From: Streptomonospora nanhaiensis
Lineage (GTDB): Bacteria > Actinomycetota > Actinomycetes > Streptosporangiales > Streptosporangiaceae
Direction: 5' to 3'
DNA length: 64,000 bases
Assembly: GCF_013410565.1 (NCBI RefSeq)
Contig: NZ_JACCFO010000001.1
Coordinates: 5,828,001-5,892,000, forward strand
The notes under the pieces: generated by a model
What the model was told of the DNA's origin: nothing
The model's database searches: none
Seen by the model: the letters and a program-made list of their open reading frames with translations, nothing else
Translations under genes and position numbers: made by a program
In this document: positions 1 through 9,232 of the stretch, piece after piece
Numbering within the stretch: position 1 is the first letter of the stretch
Layout: the number at the start of each line of letters is the position of its first letter

Positions 1-369
1 CTGCTGTCGGTGGGGCTGTTCGCGCTCTACCTGGGCTACGAGGCCGCCTTCACCGCCGTCTACGGCGCCACCCCGGGCAAGCTGCTGCTGCGGCTGCGCG
101 TGGTCGAGGCCGAGCCGGTGGTGGGCGCGCCGCGCGCGGGCGCGGTGGCCGTGCTCAAGCGCTCCTCCATCCTGTACGTGTCGGTGCTGCTCAACTTCGT
201 CCCGGTGGTCAGCTTCCTGGGCCTGGTGGTGTCGGTCTACGCGGTCGTGTCCTCCCTGGTCGACCGCCCGCGCCACCGCGGCCTGCAGGACAAGGCCGCC
301 GGAACCGCCGTGGTGAGCGGCGGGACCGGCCGCGCGGCGCCCGGTCCGGGCCGGGCGGCCGGGCGGTAG
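1..369 (+). CDS. RDD family membrane protein, 5'-truncated by window edge
   Basis: The reading frame is open from base 1, so the start lies outside the window; about 122 residues remain. Two hydrophobic stretches are visible, one at the start and one around residues 55-80 (LYVSVLLNFVPVVSFLGLVV). The segment YGATPGKLLLRLRVV between them and the closing DRPRHRGLQDKAAGTAVV are the usual C-terminal signatures of RDD-domain proteins. These are small integral membrane proteins of mostly unknown role, sometimes linked to transport. The next gene encodes a second RDD protein with the same C-terminal signature, so the two are probably tandem paralogues. Confidence 0.8.
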   Translation: MLSVGLFALYLGYEAAFTAVYGATPGKLLLRLRVVEAEPVVGAPRAGAVAVLKRSSILYVSVLLNFVPVVSFLGLVVSVYAVVSSLVDRPRHRGLQDKAAGTAVVSGGTGRAAPGPGRAAGR

Positions 370-445
370 GGTCGGACTGCGCCAGTACCCCCCGATACCA
401 ATCGACACTCTCGATCACCGCAGTCGCCGAGGAGGTCCGGACCCG

Positions 446-1222
446 ATGAGCTACCCCCCGCCCTATGACGGCGCGGCCGGGTCCCCCCGCAGCGCGCCGC
501 ACGCCGGCGGCGCCGGTGCCCCCAGCGGGCACGTACCGCCCTACCCGGGCCCCGACGGTCCGCTGCCCCACGCCGCGGCTCCGCCGCCCTACCCGGGCCC
601 CGACGGCCCGGCGGCCGCCCCGCCGCGCTACCCGGCGGCCGAGGGCCCCGCCGCCGTCCCGCTCCCGCACGAGCCCCTGCCGCCCTACCGCCCCGTGCCG
701 GGCGGTGCGGGGCCGGCGGCCGACCCCTCGGGGCGGCGCCCGCTCGCCGACTGGTGGCGGCGCGTGTGGGCCCGCGTCATCGACGGCGTCGCGGTGACCC
801 TGCCCATCGCGGTCCTCGGGTTCATCGTGTCGCTGACCTTCGCGGGCGCCCAGGCGCTGAGCGGCGGGTTCTCCGAGACCAGCTTCTCGATCGTCTACGG
901 CATCGTCACGTTCGTGCTGTCGGTCGTCTACGAGACCGTCTGCGTGAAGCGGTGGCGCCGCACCCTGGGCATGCACCTGATGGGGCTGGAGGTCGCCCCG
1001 GTGCGCGGCGCGGGGCGGCCCGGCCCCATCCCGGTGCTGTCGATGATCGCCCGCGCCTCCGTGCTGAACCTGCCCACGCTGGTGTCCTACAGCACCGGCT
1101 GGACCATCACCGTGGGCGTCGGGGTGATCCTGGCCTGCTACCTGTGGCCGCTGTGGGACCGGCCCAACCGGCAGGGCCTGCACGACAAGATCGCCGCCAC
1201 GGTGGTCGTCCGCACGGACTGA
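446..1222 (+). CDS. RDD family membrane protein with proline-rich N-terminus
   Basis: A 258-residue protein starting at an ATG preceded by a GAGGAGG ribosome site. Residues 1-95 are Pro/Gly/Tyr-rich and carry a repeated PPYPGPDGP element, probably a disordered cytoplasmic tail. The RDD domain follows: WARVIDGVAVTLPIAVLGF holds the Arg-Asp signature and first membrane helix, followed by a second helix, the RTLGMHLMGLEV segment, and a last helix before DRPNRQGLHDKIAATVVV. Function is not established for this family. It lies 76 bp after another RDD gene and may share its transcript. Confidence 0.85.
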   Translation: MSYPPPYDGAAGSPRSAPHAGGAGAPSGHVPPYPGPDGPLPHAAAPPPYPGPDGPAAAPPRYPAAEGPAAVPLPHEPLPPYRPVPGGAGPAADPSGRRPLADWWRRVWARVIDGVAVTLPIAVLGFIVSLTFAGAQALSGGFSETSFSIVYGIVTFVLSVVYETVCVKRWRRTLGMHLMGLEVAPVRGAGRPGPIPVLSMIARASVLNLPTLVSYSTGWTITVGVGVILACYLWPLWDRPNRQGLHDKIAATVVVRTD

Positions 1223-1266
1223 GCGCCCGCGCACCCCGCCCCGCGGACGATGCACCCCCGCACAGG

Positions 1267-1283
1267 TACTACAGTGCGTAGTA
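1267..1283. promoter_or_regulatory. Inverted-repeat operator TACTAC-N5-GTAGTA (BlaI/MecI type)
   Basis: A perfect 6-bp inverted repeat, TACTACAGTGCGTAGTA, lies 32 bp before the Rieske gene start. The arms match the TACTAC/GTAGTA pattern known for BlaI/MecI-family repressors, including the mycobacterial BlaI. A similar element (TACTACAGT then a degenerate right arm) occurs 5' of ctaB at 61455-61471. Assignment to BlaI is inference; no blaI gene is in this window. Confidence 0.5.
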
Positions 1284-1314
1284 ATCCAGGGTCGTGCTGA
1301 AGGGGGGCCGCGCC

Positions 1315-1752
1315 ATGTGCGCAGGAAGTGCCTGCGGGATGAGCCGGCGGCGGTTGTTCGGGGCGGCGGGGGTCGCGGGGGCGGCCGCGCTCGGCGTGAG
1401 CGCCTGCGGCTCGCCCCAGGACGGGCCCGCGCCCTGGGAGCGGCTGCGCGGCACGGTCATCGCCCGCACCGACGAGGTCCCGGTGGGCGGTGGCACGATC
1501 GTCATCGACGGCAAGATGGTCCTGACCCAGCCCGCCGAGGGCGACTTCAAGGCGTTCAGCGCCGTGTGCACGCACGCGGGATGCACGATCCAGGAGGTCG
1601 AGCGCACCATCCACTGCCTGTGCCACGGCAGCGAGTTCGACGTCTCCACCGGCGACGTGCTGAAGGGCCCGGCCGTGGAGGCGCTGCGGGAGCTGCCGAT
1701 CACGGTGGCCAACGGCGAGATCACGCTGGACGAGGACGCCCCCGCGCGCTGA
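1315..1752 (+). CDS. Tat-exported Rieske [2Fe-2S] lipoprotein
   Basis: A 145-residue protein. The ATG at 1315 is chosen because AAGGGGGG lies 8-9 bases before it; a GTG at 1294 is also in frame. Residues 9-31 form a twin-arginine signal (SRRRLFG, then an Ala/Gly-rich core) ending in a lipobox with Cys31, so export folded and lipid anchoring outside the membrane are expected. The Rieske ligands are Cys85/His87 (CTHAGC) and Cys101/His104 (CLCHGS), with Cys90 and Cys103 placed for the usual disulphide. It is a stand-alone Rieske protein, not a quinol oxidoreductase subunit of full length. Its redox partner is unknown. An inverted-repeat operator precedes it. Confidence 0.88.
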   Translation: MCAGSACGMSRRRLFGAAGVAGAAALGVSACGSPQDGPAPWERLRGTVIARTDEVPVGGGTIVIDGKMVLTQPAEGDFKAFSAVCTHAGCTIQEVERTIHCLCHGSEFDVSTGDVLKGPAVEALRELPITVANGEITLDEDAPAR

Positions 1753-1800
1753 TCCGGGCGGCGCCGCGGGGTCCGCCCGCGCCGCCCGGAGCACCCGGCC

Positions 1801-3009
1801 CTACTCGCCGTCGGAGCCGTCCTCGGCCGGGCGGGTGTCGGTCTCCGAACCGCTCGACCCCTTGACGGCCAGCGCGCCGTCGGGGCCGGGGGAGCCCGCG
1901 CGGTGGCCGTCGCGGCCGGTGCGGGAGCGGTAGGCCGACTCCGTGTAGACCGCGGCGAAGGGCAGTTCCTCGTCGCCGGGCATGATGAACTCGGTGCGGC
2001 GGCGGGGGAGCGCTTCGGGGAAGTTCTCGTTGATGTAGGTGATCAGGTGCTCGCGCAGGTCGCAGCACAGGTCCCAGCGGGCGTCGGAGTCGGCGGTGGT
2101 GACCACCGCGCGCAGCTGCACCAGGCCGCCCTCCAGGATGTCGGTGGCCTGCAGCGACCAGCGGCGGCCGTCCCACAGGGGGTGGTGGGAGACGTACTCG
2201 CCGACCTCCTCGCGGATCTTGTCGATCGGCACGGCCCAGTCGACCTGCAGCATCACCCAGCCGGTGATGGAGGCGCCCTGCTTGGTCCAGTTCTCGAAGG
2301 GGTTGGTCGTGAAGTGGGAGACGGGCACGACCAGGCGGCGCTCGTCCCACATCCGCAGGGTGACGGTGGTCAGGCTCAGCTCCTCGACCCGACCCCACTC
2401 GCCCTGGAAGACGACGATGTCGTTGAGGCGCAGGGCGTCGCTGAAGGCCAATTGGAGGCCGGCGAACACGTTGCCCAGGGTGGACTGCGCGGCGATACCG
2501 GCGACGACCGACAGCAGGCCGGCCGAGGCGAGGAGCCCGGCGCCCAGGCCCTGCACGGCGGGGAACGTGAACAGGATCGCGGCGACGGCCAGGATGCCGA
2601 TGACGGTGGCGGCCACCCGCCGCAGCAGCCGGACCTGGGTCTGCAGGCGCCGCGAGCGGTGGTCGTCGTCGGCGTTCTTGACCGCGAGCCGGTCCAGGAC
2701 GGTGTCGGTGATGGCGTAGGCGATACCGAGGGCGAACCACGTCAGGGTGGCGATCAGCAGGATCGTCATGGCGTGGTCGATGACGGGGAAGAGGGAGCGG
2801 TCCTCCATCTCGCGCCGCGTGGGCAGGGCGACGTTGACTCCGATGACCGCCGCGGCCGCGTAGGCGGAGTAGCGGCAGTGCCTCACCAGCGGGCCGGCCA
2901 GGGGTGAGACCTTGGAGAGCTGGTGGGTGAGCAGCCAGTGCGCCACCGTGACCACGAGCACGGAGACCAGGACGGCCACGCCGAGCCCGATCCACTGTGC
3001 GACATCCAC
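1801..3009 (-). CDS. Mechanosensitive ion channel, MscS family
   Basis: 402 residues from a GTG at 3009 with AAGGGGA 8 bases upstream; the open frame runs further 5' but without a ribosome site. Several hydrophobic segments occupy roughly residues 5-170, the last (AGLLASAGLLSVVAGIAAQ) being the Gly/Ala-rich pore helix of MscS. The beta domain follows (DALRLNDIVVFQGEWGRVEEL...TLRMWDERRLVVPVSHF), then a C-terminal soluble domain and a charged tail rich in Gly, Asp and Glu. MscS channels release solutes on hypo-osmotic shock. It is transcribed convergently with the Rieske gene and divergently from uvrC. Confidence 0.9.
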   Translation of the reverse strand: MDVAQWIGLGVAVLVSVLVVTVAHWLLTHQLSKVSPLAGPLVRHCRYSAYAAAAVIGVNVALPTRREMEDRSLFPVIDHAMTILLIATLTWFALGIAYAITDTVLDRLAVKNADDDHRSRRLQTQVRLLRRVAATVIGILAVAAILFTFPAVQGLGAGLLASAGLLSVVAGIAAQSTLGNVFAGLQLAFSDALRLNDIVVFQGEWGRVEELSLTTVTLRMWDERRLVVPVSHFTTNPFENWTKQGASITGWVMLQVDWAVPIDKIREEVGEYVSHHPLWDGRRWSLQATDILEGGLVQLRAVVTTADSDARWDLCCDLREHLITYINENFPEALPRRRTEFIMPGDEELPFAAVYTESAYRSRTGRDGHRAGSPGPDGALAVKGSSGSETDTRPAEDGSDGE

Positions 3010-3289
3010 GGAAACTGTCCCCTTCGCTCTAGGGAAATTCGGTCGATACCCGCCTAACCTAGGGCATGTGTATGCTGAATCGTGACATTCGGAACATGAG
3101 ACTGCGCACGCGGCGGGATCGCGTGGAACCGCGATCCAGCTTAGACGGCGGCGGTCCGGCGCGCCGGGGACCAACGGCCGCACCGGCCGCGGCCGCCGCG
3201 GCGGCGCCCGGTCCTGGCGGCCCGGCCGGGTTTTCCCCAGGCGGCCCGACGAGTGGCCGAGCACCCCCGCCGCCCACCACAATGGAGCC

Positions 3290-5497
3290 ATGGCAGCGCA
3301 ATCCCACCTCCGGCCCCGCCCTGGATCGATCCCCACCTCACCCGGTGTGTACCGCTTCCGCGACTCCCACGGCCGGGTCATCTACGTGGGCAAGGCCAAG
3401 AACCTCCGCGCTCGCCTGTCCTCCTACTTCCAGGACTTCGCCGGGCTGCACCCGCGCACCCAGTCCATGGTCTCCACCGCCGCCGACGTCGACTGGACCG
3501 TCGTCGGCACCGAGGTCGAGGCCCTGCAGTTGGAGTACTCCTGGATCAAGGAGTACGACCCCCGCTTCAACGTCAAGTACCGCGACGACAAGAGCTACCC
3601 CTACCTCGCCGTCACCATGGACGAGGAGTTCCCGCGCGTGCAGGTCATGCGCGGCGCCAAGCGCAAGGGGGTGCGCTACTTCGGCCCCTACGGCCACGCC
3701 TGGGCCATCCGCGAGACCGTCGACCTCCTGCTGCGGGTCTTCCCGGTGCGCACCTGCTCGGCCGGGGTGTTCCGCAGCGCCCGCAACAGCGGGCGGCCCT
3801 GCCTGCTGGGCTACATCGGCAAGTGCGCCGCCCCGTGCGTGGGCCGCGTCGACCCCGAGGAGCACCGCCACCTGGCCGAGGACTTCTGCTCCTTCATGGC
3901 CGGCGACACCAGCCGGTTCATCCGCCGCCTGGAGCAGAGCATGCGCGAGGCCGCCGCCGAGCAGGAGTACGAGCGCGCCGCCCGCATCCGCGACGACATC
4001 CAGGCGCTGCGCACCGCGCTGGAGAAGCAGGCCGTGGTGCTGGGCGACTCCACCGACTGCGACGTCATCGCCATCGCCGAGGACCAGTTGGAGGCCGCCG
4101 CGCAGGTCTTCTACGTGCGCGGCGGGCGCATCCGGGGCCAGCGCGGCTGGGTCGTCGACAAGGTCGAGGACGTCACCACCGGCGAACTCGTGGAGCGCTT
4201 CCTCGCCCAGACCTACGGTAGCGGCGACACTTCCGGCGCCCCCGCCCCCCGCGGCGGCTCGCCCGAGGGCGGCGACACCGCGGCCATCCCGCGCGAGGTC
4301 CTGGTCTCGGCGCCCCCGGCCGACCGCGACGCCGTGGTCGCCTGGCTCACCGAGCGGCGCGGCGCCGCCGTCGACCTCCGGGTCCCCCAGCGCGGCGACA
4401 AGAAGGCCCTGCTGGAGACCGTCGCCAAGAACGCCGAACAGGCCCTGGCCCGGCACAAGACCCAGCGGGCCGGCGACCTCACCACCCGCAGCCGCGCGCT
4501 CAGCGAGATCCAGGACGCCCTGGGCCTTGACGAAGCCCCGCTGCGCATCGAGTGCTTCGACATCTCCAACCTCATGGGCGAACACGTGGTGGCGTCCATG
4601 GTGGTGTTCGAGGACGGCCTGGCGCGCAAGTCCGAGTACCGCCGGTTCAGCATCCGGGGCGCGGCCGGCGGCGTCGGCGGCGACTCCGCGCGGCGCTCGG
4701 AGCAGAACGACGTCGCGGCCATGCACGAGGTCATCAAGCGCCGCTTCAGCCGCTACCTGGAGGAGAGCAGCCGCACCGGCGAACTCGACCGCATGGGCGC
4801 CGAACTCGGCGCCGACGCCGGTTCCGGCGGCTCCGCCCCCGGCGACACCGCCCCCGGCGGCGCCGGTCCGGCGGCGCCCGGGGCACCGGACCCCGCACGC
4901 CCCGGCGAGGGCCCCGCGGCCGGGGCCGAGGCCGCGGGCGGCGCCCCGGCGCGCCCCGCCGCCGAGGCGCCCGCCAAGTTCGCCTACCCCCCTAACCTGG
5001 TGGTGGTCGACGGCGGTCGGCCCCAGGTGCAGGCGGCGCGGCGCGCGCTCGACGAACTGGGCATCGACGACATCGCGGTGTGCGGGCTCGCCAAACGGCT
5101 GGAAGAGGTGTGGCTCCCCGACGACGAGGACCCGGTGATCCTGCCCCGCACAGGCGAGGGCCTGTACCTCCTGCAGCGCGTGCGCGACGAGGCCCACCGG
5201 TTCGCCATCACCTACCACCGGCAGAAGCGGGCCAAGGCGCTCACCGGCAGCGCGCTGGACGACGTCCCGGGCCTGGGGCCCGCGCGGCGCACGGCACTGC
5301 TCAAGCACTTCGGCTCGGTCAAGAGACTGGCCGCGGCCACCGAGGAGGAGATCGCGCAGGTGCCCGGTATCGGCAAGACCACGGCGGGGGTCATCCACGC
5401 GCGGCTCTCGGGCGAGGAAGGAAACCATGACAGGGGCGGCGTCGGCACGGTCGAACGCGGCACGGCGGACGGGAACGGACAACACCATGGGGGATGA
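3290..5497 (+). CDS. uvrC: UvrABC excinuclease subunit C
   Basis: 735 residues. The GIY-YIG nuclease (GVY 19-21, YVG 32-34) makes the 3' incision; a UVR domain at about 210-243 ([14 protein letters not shown]) binds UvrB; the RNase H-like domain ([24 protein letters not shown]) makes the 5' incision; two helix-hairpin-helix motifs at about 653-705 bind DNA. The protein is longer than the usual 600-680 residues because of an Ala/Gly/Pro-rich insert at about 503-562 inside the RNase H domain and a short C-terminal tail. The 3' end overlaps rapZ by 71 bp, indicating co-transcription. Confidence 0.96.
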   Translation: MAAQSHLRPRPGSIPTSPGVYRFRDSHGRVIYVGKAKNLRARLSSYFQDFAGLHPRTQSMVSTAADVDWTVVGTEVEALQLEYSWIKEYDPRFNVKYRDDKSYPYLAVTMDEEFPRVQVMRGAKRKGVRYFGPYGHAWAIRETVDLLLRVFPVRTCSAGVFRSARNSGRPCLLGYIGKCAAPCVGRVDPEEHRHLAEDFCSFMAGDTSRFIRRLEQSMREAAAEQEYERAARIRDDIQALRTALEKQAVVLGDSTDCDVIAIAEDQLEAAAQVFYVRGGRIRGQRGWVVDKVEDVTTGELVERFLAQTYGSGDTSGAPAPRGGSPEGGDTAAIPREVLVSAPPADRDAVVAWLTERRGAAVDLRVPQRGDKKALLETVAKNAEQALARHKTQRAGDLTTRSRALSEIQDALGLDEAPLRIECFDISNLMGEHVVASMVVFEDGLARKSEYRRFSIRGAAGGVGGDSARRSEQNDVAAMHEVIKRRFSRYLEESSRTGELDRMGAELGADAGSGGSAPGDTAPGGAGPAAPGAPDPARPGEGPAAGAEAAGGAPARPAAEAPAKFAYPPNLVVVDGGRPQVQAARRALDELGIDDIAVCGLAKRLEEVWLPDDEDPVILPRTGEGLYLLQRVRDEAHRFAITYHRQKRAKALTGSALDDVPGLGPARRTALLKHFGSVKRLAAATEEEIAQVPGIGKTTAGVIHARLSGEEGNHDRGGVGTVERGTADGNGQHHGG

Positions 5498-6389
5498 CCA
5501 GACGCCGGCCGGCGACCTCAGCGGGGAACTCCCGCCCGAGATCGTCATCGTCACCGGAATGTCGGGCGCGGGCCGCAGCACCGCGGCGCGGGCGCTGGAG
5601 GACCTGGACTGGTTCGTCGTCGACAACCTGCCGCCGGGGCTGCTGCCCACGATGATCGACCTGGCCGGACGCACCCAGGGCGCGGTGCCGCGGGTGGCGG
5701 CGGTCGTCGACGTCCGCAGCATGGCCTTCACCGAGGACCTGCTCTCCACGGTCGAGGAGCTGCGCAGACGCGGCATCGCGGCGCGGGTGGTGTTCCTTGA
5801 GGCGGGCGACGACACCCTGGTCCGCCGCTTCGAGAGCGTGCGCCGCCCGCACCCGCTACAGGGCGACGGCCGGCTCACCGACGGCATCTCCCGCGAGCGC
5901 GAGACCCTGCGCGCCATCCGGGGCGAGGCCGACCTCGTGATCGACACCTCGCAGCTCAACGTGCACCAGCTCAAGGCCAAGGTGATCGGCTTCTTCGGCG
6001 ACGCCGAGGAGGCCCGGCCGCGCGCCAACGTGGTCTCCTTCGGCTACAAGCACGGCCTGCCGGTCGACGCCGACCTCGTGCTGGACTGCCGGTTCCTGCC
6101 CAACCCGCACTGGGTCCCCGAGCTCCGGGCCATGAACGGCCGCGACGCCCCCGTTCGCGAGTACGTGCTGGCCCAGACCGGTGCCAAGGAGATGCTCGAC
6201 TCCTACGCCGAGGTGCTGCGGCTGGTCATCTCCGGTTACCAGCGCGAGGGCAAGCACTACATGACCCTGGCGATCGGCTGCACCGGCGGCAAGCACCGCA
6301 GTGTGGCCATGGCCGAGCAGTTCGGCGAGCGCCTGCGCGAGCAGGGGGTCGAGGTCCACGTGGTGCACCGCGACGTCGGGCGGGAGTGA
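5427..6389 (+). CDS. rapZ: RNase adapter / nucleotide-binding protein RapZ
   Basis: 320 residues. The ATG at 5427 has GAGGAAGGA just before it and lies inside uvrC; an ATG at 5487 would give the more usual family length, so the first 20 residues are uncertain. A Walker A loop (GMSGAGRS, about 44-51) and the family blocks [15 protein letters not shown] (about 204) and [11 protein letters not shown] (about 285) are present. In enterobacteria RapZ directs RNase E to a small RNA; in actinobacteria the role is less clear but the gene is constantly linked to yvcK and whiA. Confidence 0.94.
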   Translation: MTGAASARSNAARRTGTDNTMGDDQTPAGDLSGELPPEIVIVTGMSGAGRSTAARALEDLDWFVVDNLPPGLLPTMIDLAGRTQGAVPRVAAVVDVRSMAFTEDLLSTVEELRRRGIAARVVFLEAGDDTLVRRFESVRRPHPLQGDGRLTDGISRERETLRAIRGEADLVIDTSQLNVHQLKAKVIGFFGDAEEARPRANVVSFGYKHGLPVDADLVLDCRFLPNPHWVPELRAMNGRDAPVREYVLAQTGAKEMLDSYAEVLRLVISGYQREGKHYMTLAIGCTGGKHRSVAMAEQFGERLREQGVEVHVVHRDVGRE

Positions 6390-6913
6390 CCCGGCGGCCG
6401 GGTGTGGGGTCCGGGTCGGGCCGCCGGGCTCGGGTCGGGGTCGGGTGGGGCCGTTCGGGTTCCGGACCGGGGCCGGCCCGGGTTGGGGCCTCCGGGGTTC
6501 GGGTTGGGCCGGTTCGGGCCGGAGCCGCGACCGGGGCCGGGGGCTGCGGGTGTTGCCGGGTTCCGTCCCGCTGCCCCCCGCCCGTCCCGCCGTCCGGCTC
6601 CCCGGGCCGCGTGGCCGCGGCGGCCCGTGGCGCCGGGCGCACCCGGTGGCCGGGTTGCGCGGCAGCGCCGCCGCGACGCGCCGGAGCGGGCGCGTGTCCC
6701 GCCCCGCGGCGGTGCGCCCGGAGCGAACGGGGATCGGCACCCTGACCGCCGCGATTCGGGGTGCGAAAGCCGCGAAGCAGGACGAGTACCGATCAGGTAC
6801 GCCCTAGCATTGGCTGAATCCGCGGTGGCCGCCGCGCGTCATGGACGCGGCGGTCGGCCGATCGCCGCTGCGGTCGGTCCACGATGATCGGGACACGAGG
6901 TACGCAGACTCAC
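6390..6913. other. Low-complexity GC-rich intergenic region
   Basis: About 520 bases between rapZ and yvcK with no supportable gene. Bases 6400-6560 are imperfect iterations of GGTCGGG/GGGTTCGGG on the plus strand, which create long spurious open frames in several phases. The yvcK promoter should lie in the less GC-rich stretch around 6760-6880, but no clear consensus was seen. Confidence 0.6.
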
Positions 6914-7945
6914 ATGTCAGACAACAGCCCCGGCAGCGACGACGGGAGACGCGGGACCAGCGCCGCGCCGTCGATGGATCCGGGCAGACACGACCCCGCC
7001 GAGCCCACCCCGCCTCGGGTGGTCGCCCTCGGCGGCGGACACGGCCTCCACGCGTCGCTCTCGGCGCTGCGGCGGGTCACGACCGACATCACCGCCGTCG
7101 TCACCGTCGCCGACGACGGGGGCTCCAGCGGCAGGCTGCGCCGGGAGCTGGGCGTGCTGCCGCCGGGCGACCTGCGCATGGCGCTGGCGGCGCTGTGCGG
7201 CGACGACGAGTGGGGCCACACCTGGAGCGAGGTCATCCAGCACCGCTTCCGCTCCGAAGGCGAGCTGCACGGCCACGCGGTGGGCAACCTGCTCATCGTG
7301 GCGCTGTGGGAGCTGCTGGGCGACTCCGTGGCCGGGCTCGACTGGGTGGGCCAGCTCCTGGGCGCCCACGGGCGGGTGCTGCCGATGTCCTCGGTGCCGC
7401 TGGACATCGTGGCCGAGGTGGAGGGCGTCGACCCCGCCCGCCCTTACGACCTGACCACGGTGCGCGGCCAGGTCGCCTGCGCCAGCACCCGGGGGCGGGT
7501 GCGCTCGATCTCGCTGGTCCCCGAGGAGCCGCCCGCCTCGCCGCAGGCGGTGAAGGCGGTCCGCGAGGCCGACTGGGTGGTCTTCGGCCCGGGGTCGTGG
7601 TTCACCAGCGTGCTGCCCCACCTGCTGGTGCCCGATCTCGCCCGCGCCCTGGTGGAGACCAAGGCGCGCCGGTTGGTCACCCTCAACCTCTCCCCGCAGA
7701 AGGGCGAGACGGACAACTTCCGGCCGGAGACCTACCTTGAGGTCCTGGCCGAGCACGCGCCGCACCTGGGCATCGACGTGGTCCTGGCCGACAGCGGGGT
7801 CGTCGGCGACACCAGCCGGGTGGGCGAGGTCGCCAAGGAGATGGGCGGCCGGCTCGTCGTGCAGGACGTGGCAGCCGGCGACGGCTCGCCGCGTCACGAC
7901 CCGGACCTGCTGGCGGCGGCTTTCGATGAGGTCTTCCGGGGCTAG
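6914..7945 (+). CDS. yvcK: Gluconeogenesis factor YvcK/CofD-like protein
   Basis: 343 residues from the ATG at 6914; an ATG 30 bases upstream is in frame but has no ribosome site. GGGHG at residues 40-44 and the block VTVADDGGSSGRLRRELGVLPPGD (about 65-90) are signatures of the YvcK/CofD fold, which binds UDP-sugars in YvcK. The segment NLSPQKGETDNF is also conserved. In Bacillus YvcK is needed for growth on gluconeogenic carbon and for cell shape. The first 33 residues are polar and probably disordered. It belongs to the rapZ-yvcK-whiA group, although whiA is displaced here. Confidence 0.93.
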   Translation: MSDNSPGSDDGRRGTSAAPSMDPGRHDPAEPTPPRVVALGGGHGLHASLSALRRVTTDITAVVTVADDGGSSGRLRRELGVLPPGDLRMALAALCGDDEWGHTWSEVIQHRFRSEGELHGHAVGNLLIVALWELLGDSVAGLDWVGQLLGAHGRVLPMSSVPLDIVAEVEGVDPARPYDLTTVRGQVACASTRGRVRSISLVPEEPPASPQAVKAVREADWVVFGPGSWFTSVLPHLLVPDLARALVETKARRLVTLNLSPQKGETDNFRPETYLEVLAEHAPHLGIDVVLADSGVVGDTSRVGEVAKEMGGRLVVQDVAAGDGSPRHDPDLLAAAFDEVFRG

Positions 7946-8180
7946 CCAGGGGCTGGGCGGGGCTGAGGAGGCCTGTCGGGGCCGGGCGGGGTGCGGTGGG
8001 CGTGGCCGGGCGGCCCGGCTGGACGGCGCGGCTGGGTGCGGGCGGCGGTTCCCGACCGGCGGGTACGGGTTCGGAGGAGCGCGAAGCACCTGGTCACGGG
8101 ATGATCACCGGTCCGGAGCAACCCGGTCACCGGTCTCCGGACGCCGGGTTAGCGAGCGGGCACCGGGGCATCGGCACTGT

Positions 8181-8726
8181 ATGAGCAAGCACCGCATCGA
8201 CCTGCGGCGGGTGCGCGACCACCTGGACGAGGCCCCGCCGCCCGGCCGGGTCTTCCTGGTGGACCGCCTCTGGCCGCGCGGGGTCAGCAAGGAGGCCCTG
8301 CACTTCGATGACTGGGCCAAGGACGCCGCCCCCAGCAGCGACCTGCGCCGCTGGTTCCACGCCGACCCCGAGCGGTGGCCCCGGTTCCAGCGGCGCTACC
8401 GCGCCGAACTGGAGGACAACCCCGAGGCGCTGCGCCCCCTCCGGGAGGCCATGGCCGAGGGACCGGTGACCCTGCTCTACGCCGCCCACGACACCGACCG
8501 CAACCACGCGATGGTGCTCCGCGACTACCTCCTGGAGACGGCCGGGGAGACGGGCAAGTCGGGCAAGACGGGCGAGCAGGGGAACGGCAAGCAGGAGCAG
8601 GGCAAGGGCAGGGGCGACAAGGGCGCGGAGCGGAGCGGCGCCGCGAAGAAGGGCCCCGAGAAGAAGAGCGGGGACAACAAGAGCGCCGACAGAAGGAGCG
8701 CGGACAGGAAGAGTTCCGCGAAGTAG
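8181..8726 (+). CDS. DUF488 family protein with Lys/Gly-rich tail
   Basis: 181 residues starting at ATG 8181. Residues 1-120 are a DUF488 (YeaO-like) domain, with VFLVDRLWPRGVSKEAL near the N-terminus, the DLRRWFHADPERWPRFQRRYRAEL core and VTLLYAAHDTDRNHA. The biochemical role of DUF488 is not firmly known. Residues 121-181 are an unusual tail dominated by Lys, Gly, Ser and Asp (GKSGKTGEQ, AAKKGPEKK), probably disordered and basic. It sits between yvcK and whiA, where most actinomycetes have no gene. Confidence 0.88.
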   Translation: MSKHRIDLRRVRDHLDEAPPPGRVFLVDRLWPRGVSKEALHFDDWAKDAAPSSDLRRWFHADPERWPRFQRRYRAELEDNPEALRPLREAMAEGPVTLLYAAHDTDRNHAMVLRDYLLETAGETGKSGKTGEQGNGKQEQGKGRGDKGAERSGAAKKGPEKKSGDNKSADRRSADRKSSAK

Positions 8727-9232
8727 GGCGCAGTGGCGCAACGCGGTTGCGGAACGGTGCCGAAAAGCCGTTCAGGTCGCTTCGGGTACGGGCGAGCGCC
8801 CACCGGTACCGCCCCGCAGTGGCCAGGGCGGTGACGGCAGCGGCGAGTCCGGCGGTTGGTCGCAGGCGGGCGGTTTCGGTCGGCCGGGTTGATGGCTCGG
8901 GCAGCGTCGGGGCGGCGAGGGCGGCGGCGGGCTCTGGTGTGCGGTCATCGGTTCGGGCTGCGGGCGTCTGAGGTGGCATCGGGGGGCGGCGAGGGCGGCG
9001 GCGGGCTCTGGTGTGCGGTCATCCGTTCGGGCTGCGGATGTCTGAGGTGGCATCGGAGTGCGGAGTGCGGCGTTTTCAGTGGGGGCCGGGCGGCGGCCAG
9101 GCGGCCGGGGCGTCGGGTGCCTGCCGGGCCGGGGCTGGGGAGGCCGAGCGCGGCCGTTCTCCGCTCCGCGTGGGGCCGCAGGGAGCAAACCGGGCAAACC
9201 GGTCACCCAAGGCCTTGAATCTCACGGGGTGA
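8727..9232. other. Gene-free interval holding a tandem duplication
   Basis: No coding region is supportable. The interval holds the 74-bp tandem repeat listed separately at 8911-9056. It ends at the in-frame stop (9230-9232) just before the oxidoreductase remnant. Confidence 0.6.
8911..9056. repeat. Two tandem copies of a 74-bp unit
   Basis: Copy 1 begins GGCGGCGAGGGCGGCGGC at 8911 and copy 2 begins identically at 8985; both run through CTCTGGTGTGCGGTCATC to GAGGTGGCATCGG. I count only three mismatches over about 72 bases, near TCGGTT/TCCGTT and GGGCGT/GGATGT. A 74-bp period is not a multiple of three, so this is non-coding or shifts frame. Confidence 0.85.

Noticed and set aside
209-1255. 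Long minus-strand open frame opposite the RDD gene.
   Set aside because: It is Arg/Gly/His-rich with the composition of an antisense shadow of GC-rich coding DNA and has no family signature.
6301-6887. Overlapping plus-strand open frames between rapZ and yvcK.
   Set aside because: They arise from GGTCGGG iterations, reading as Gly/Arg/Pro runs in every phase.
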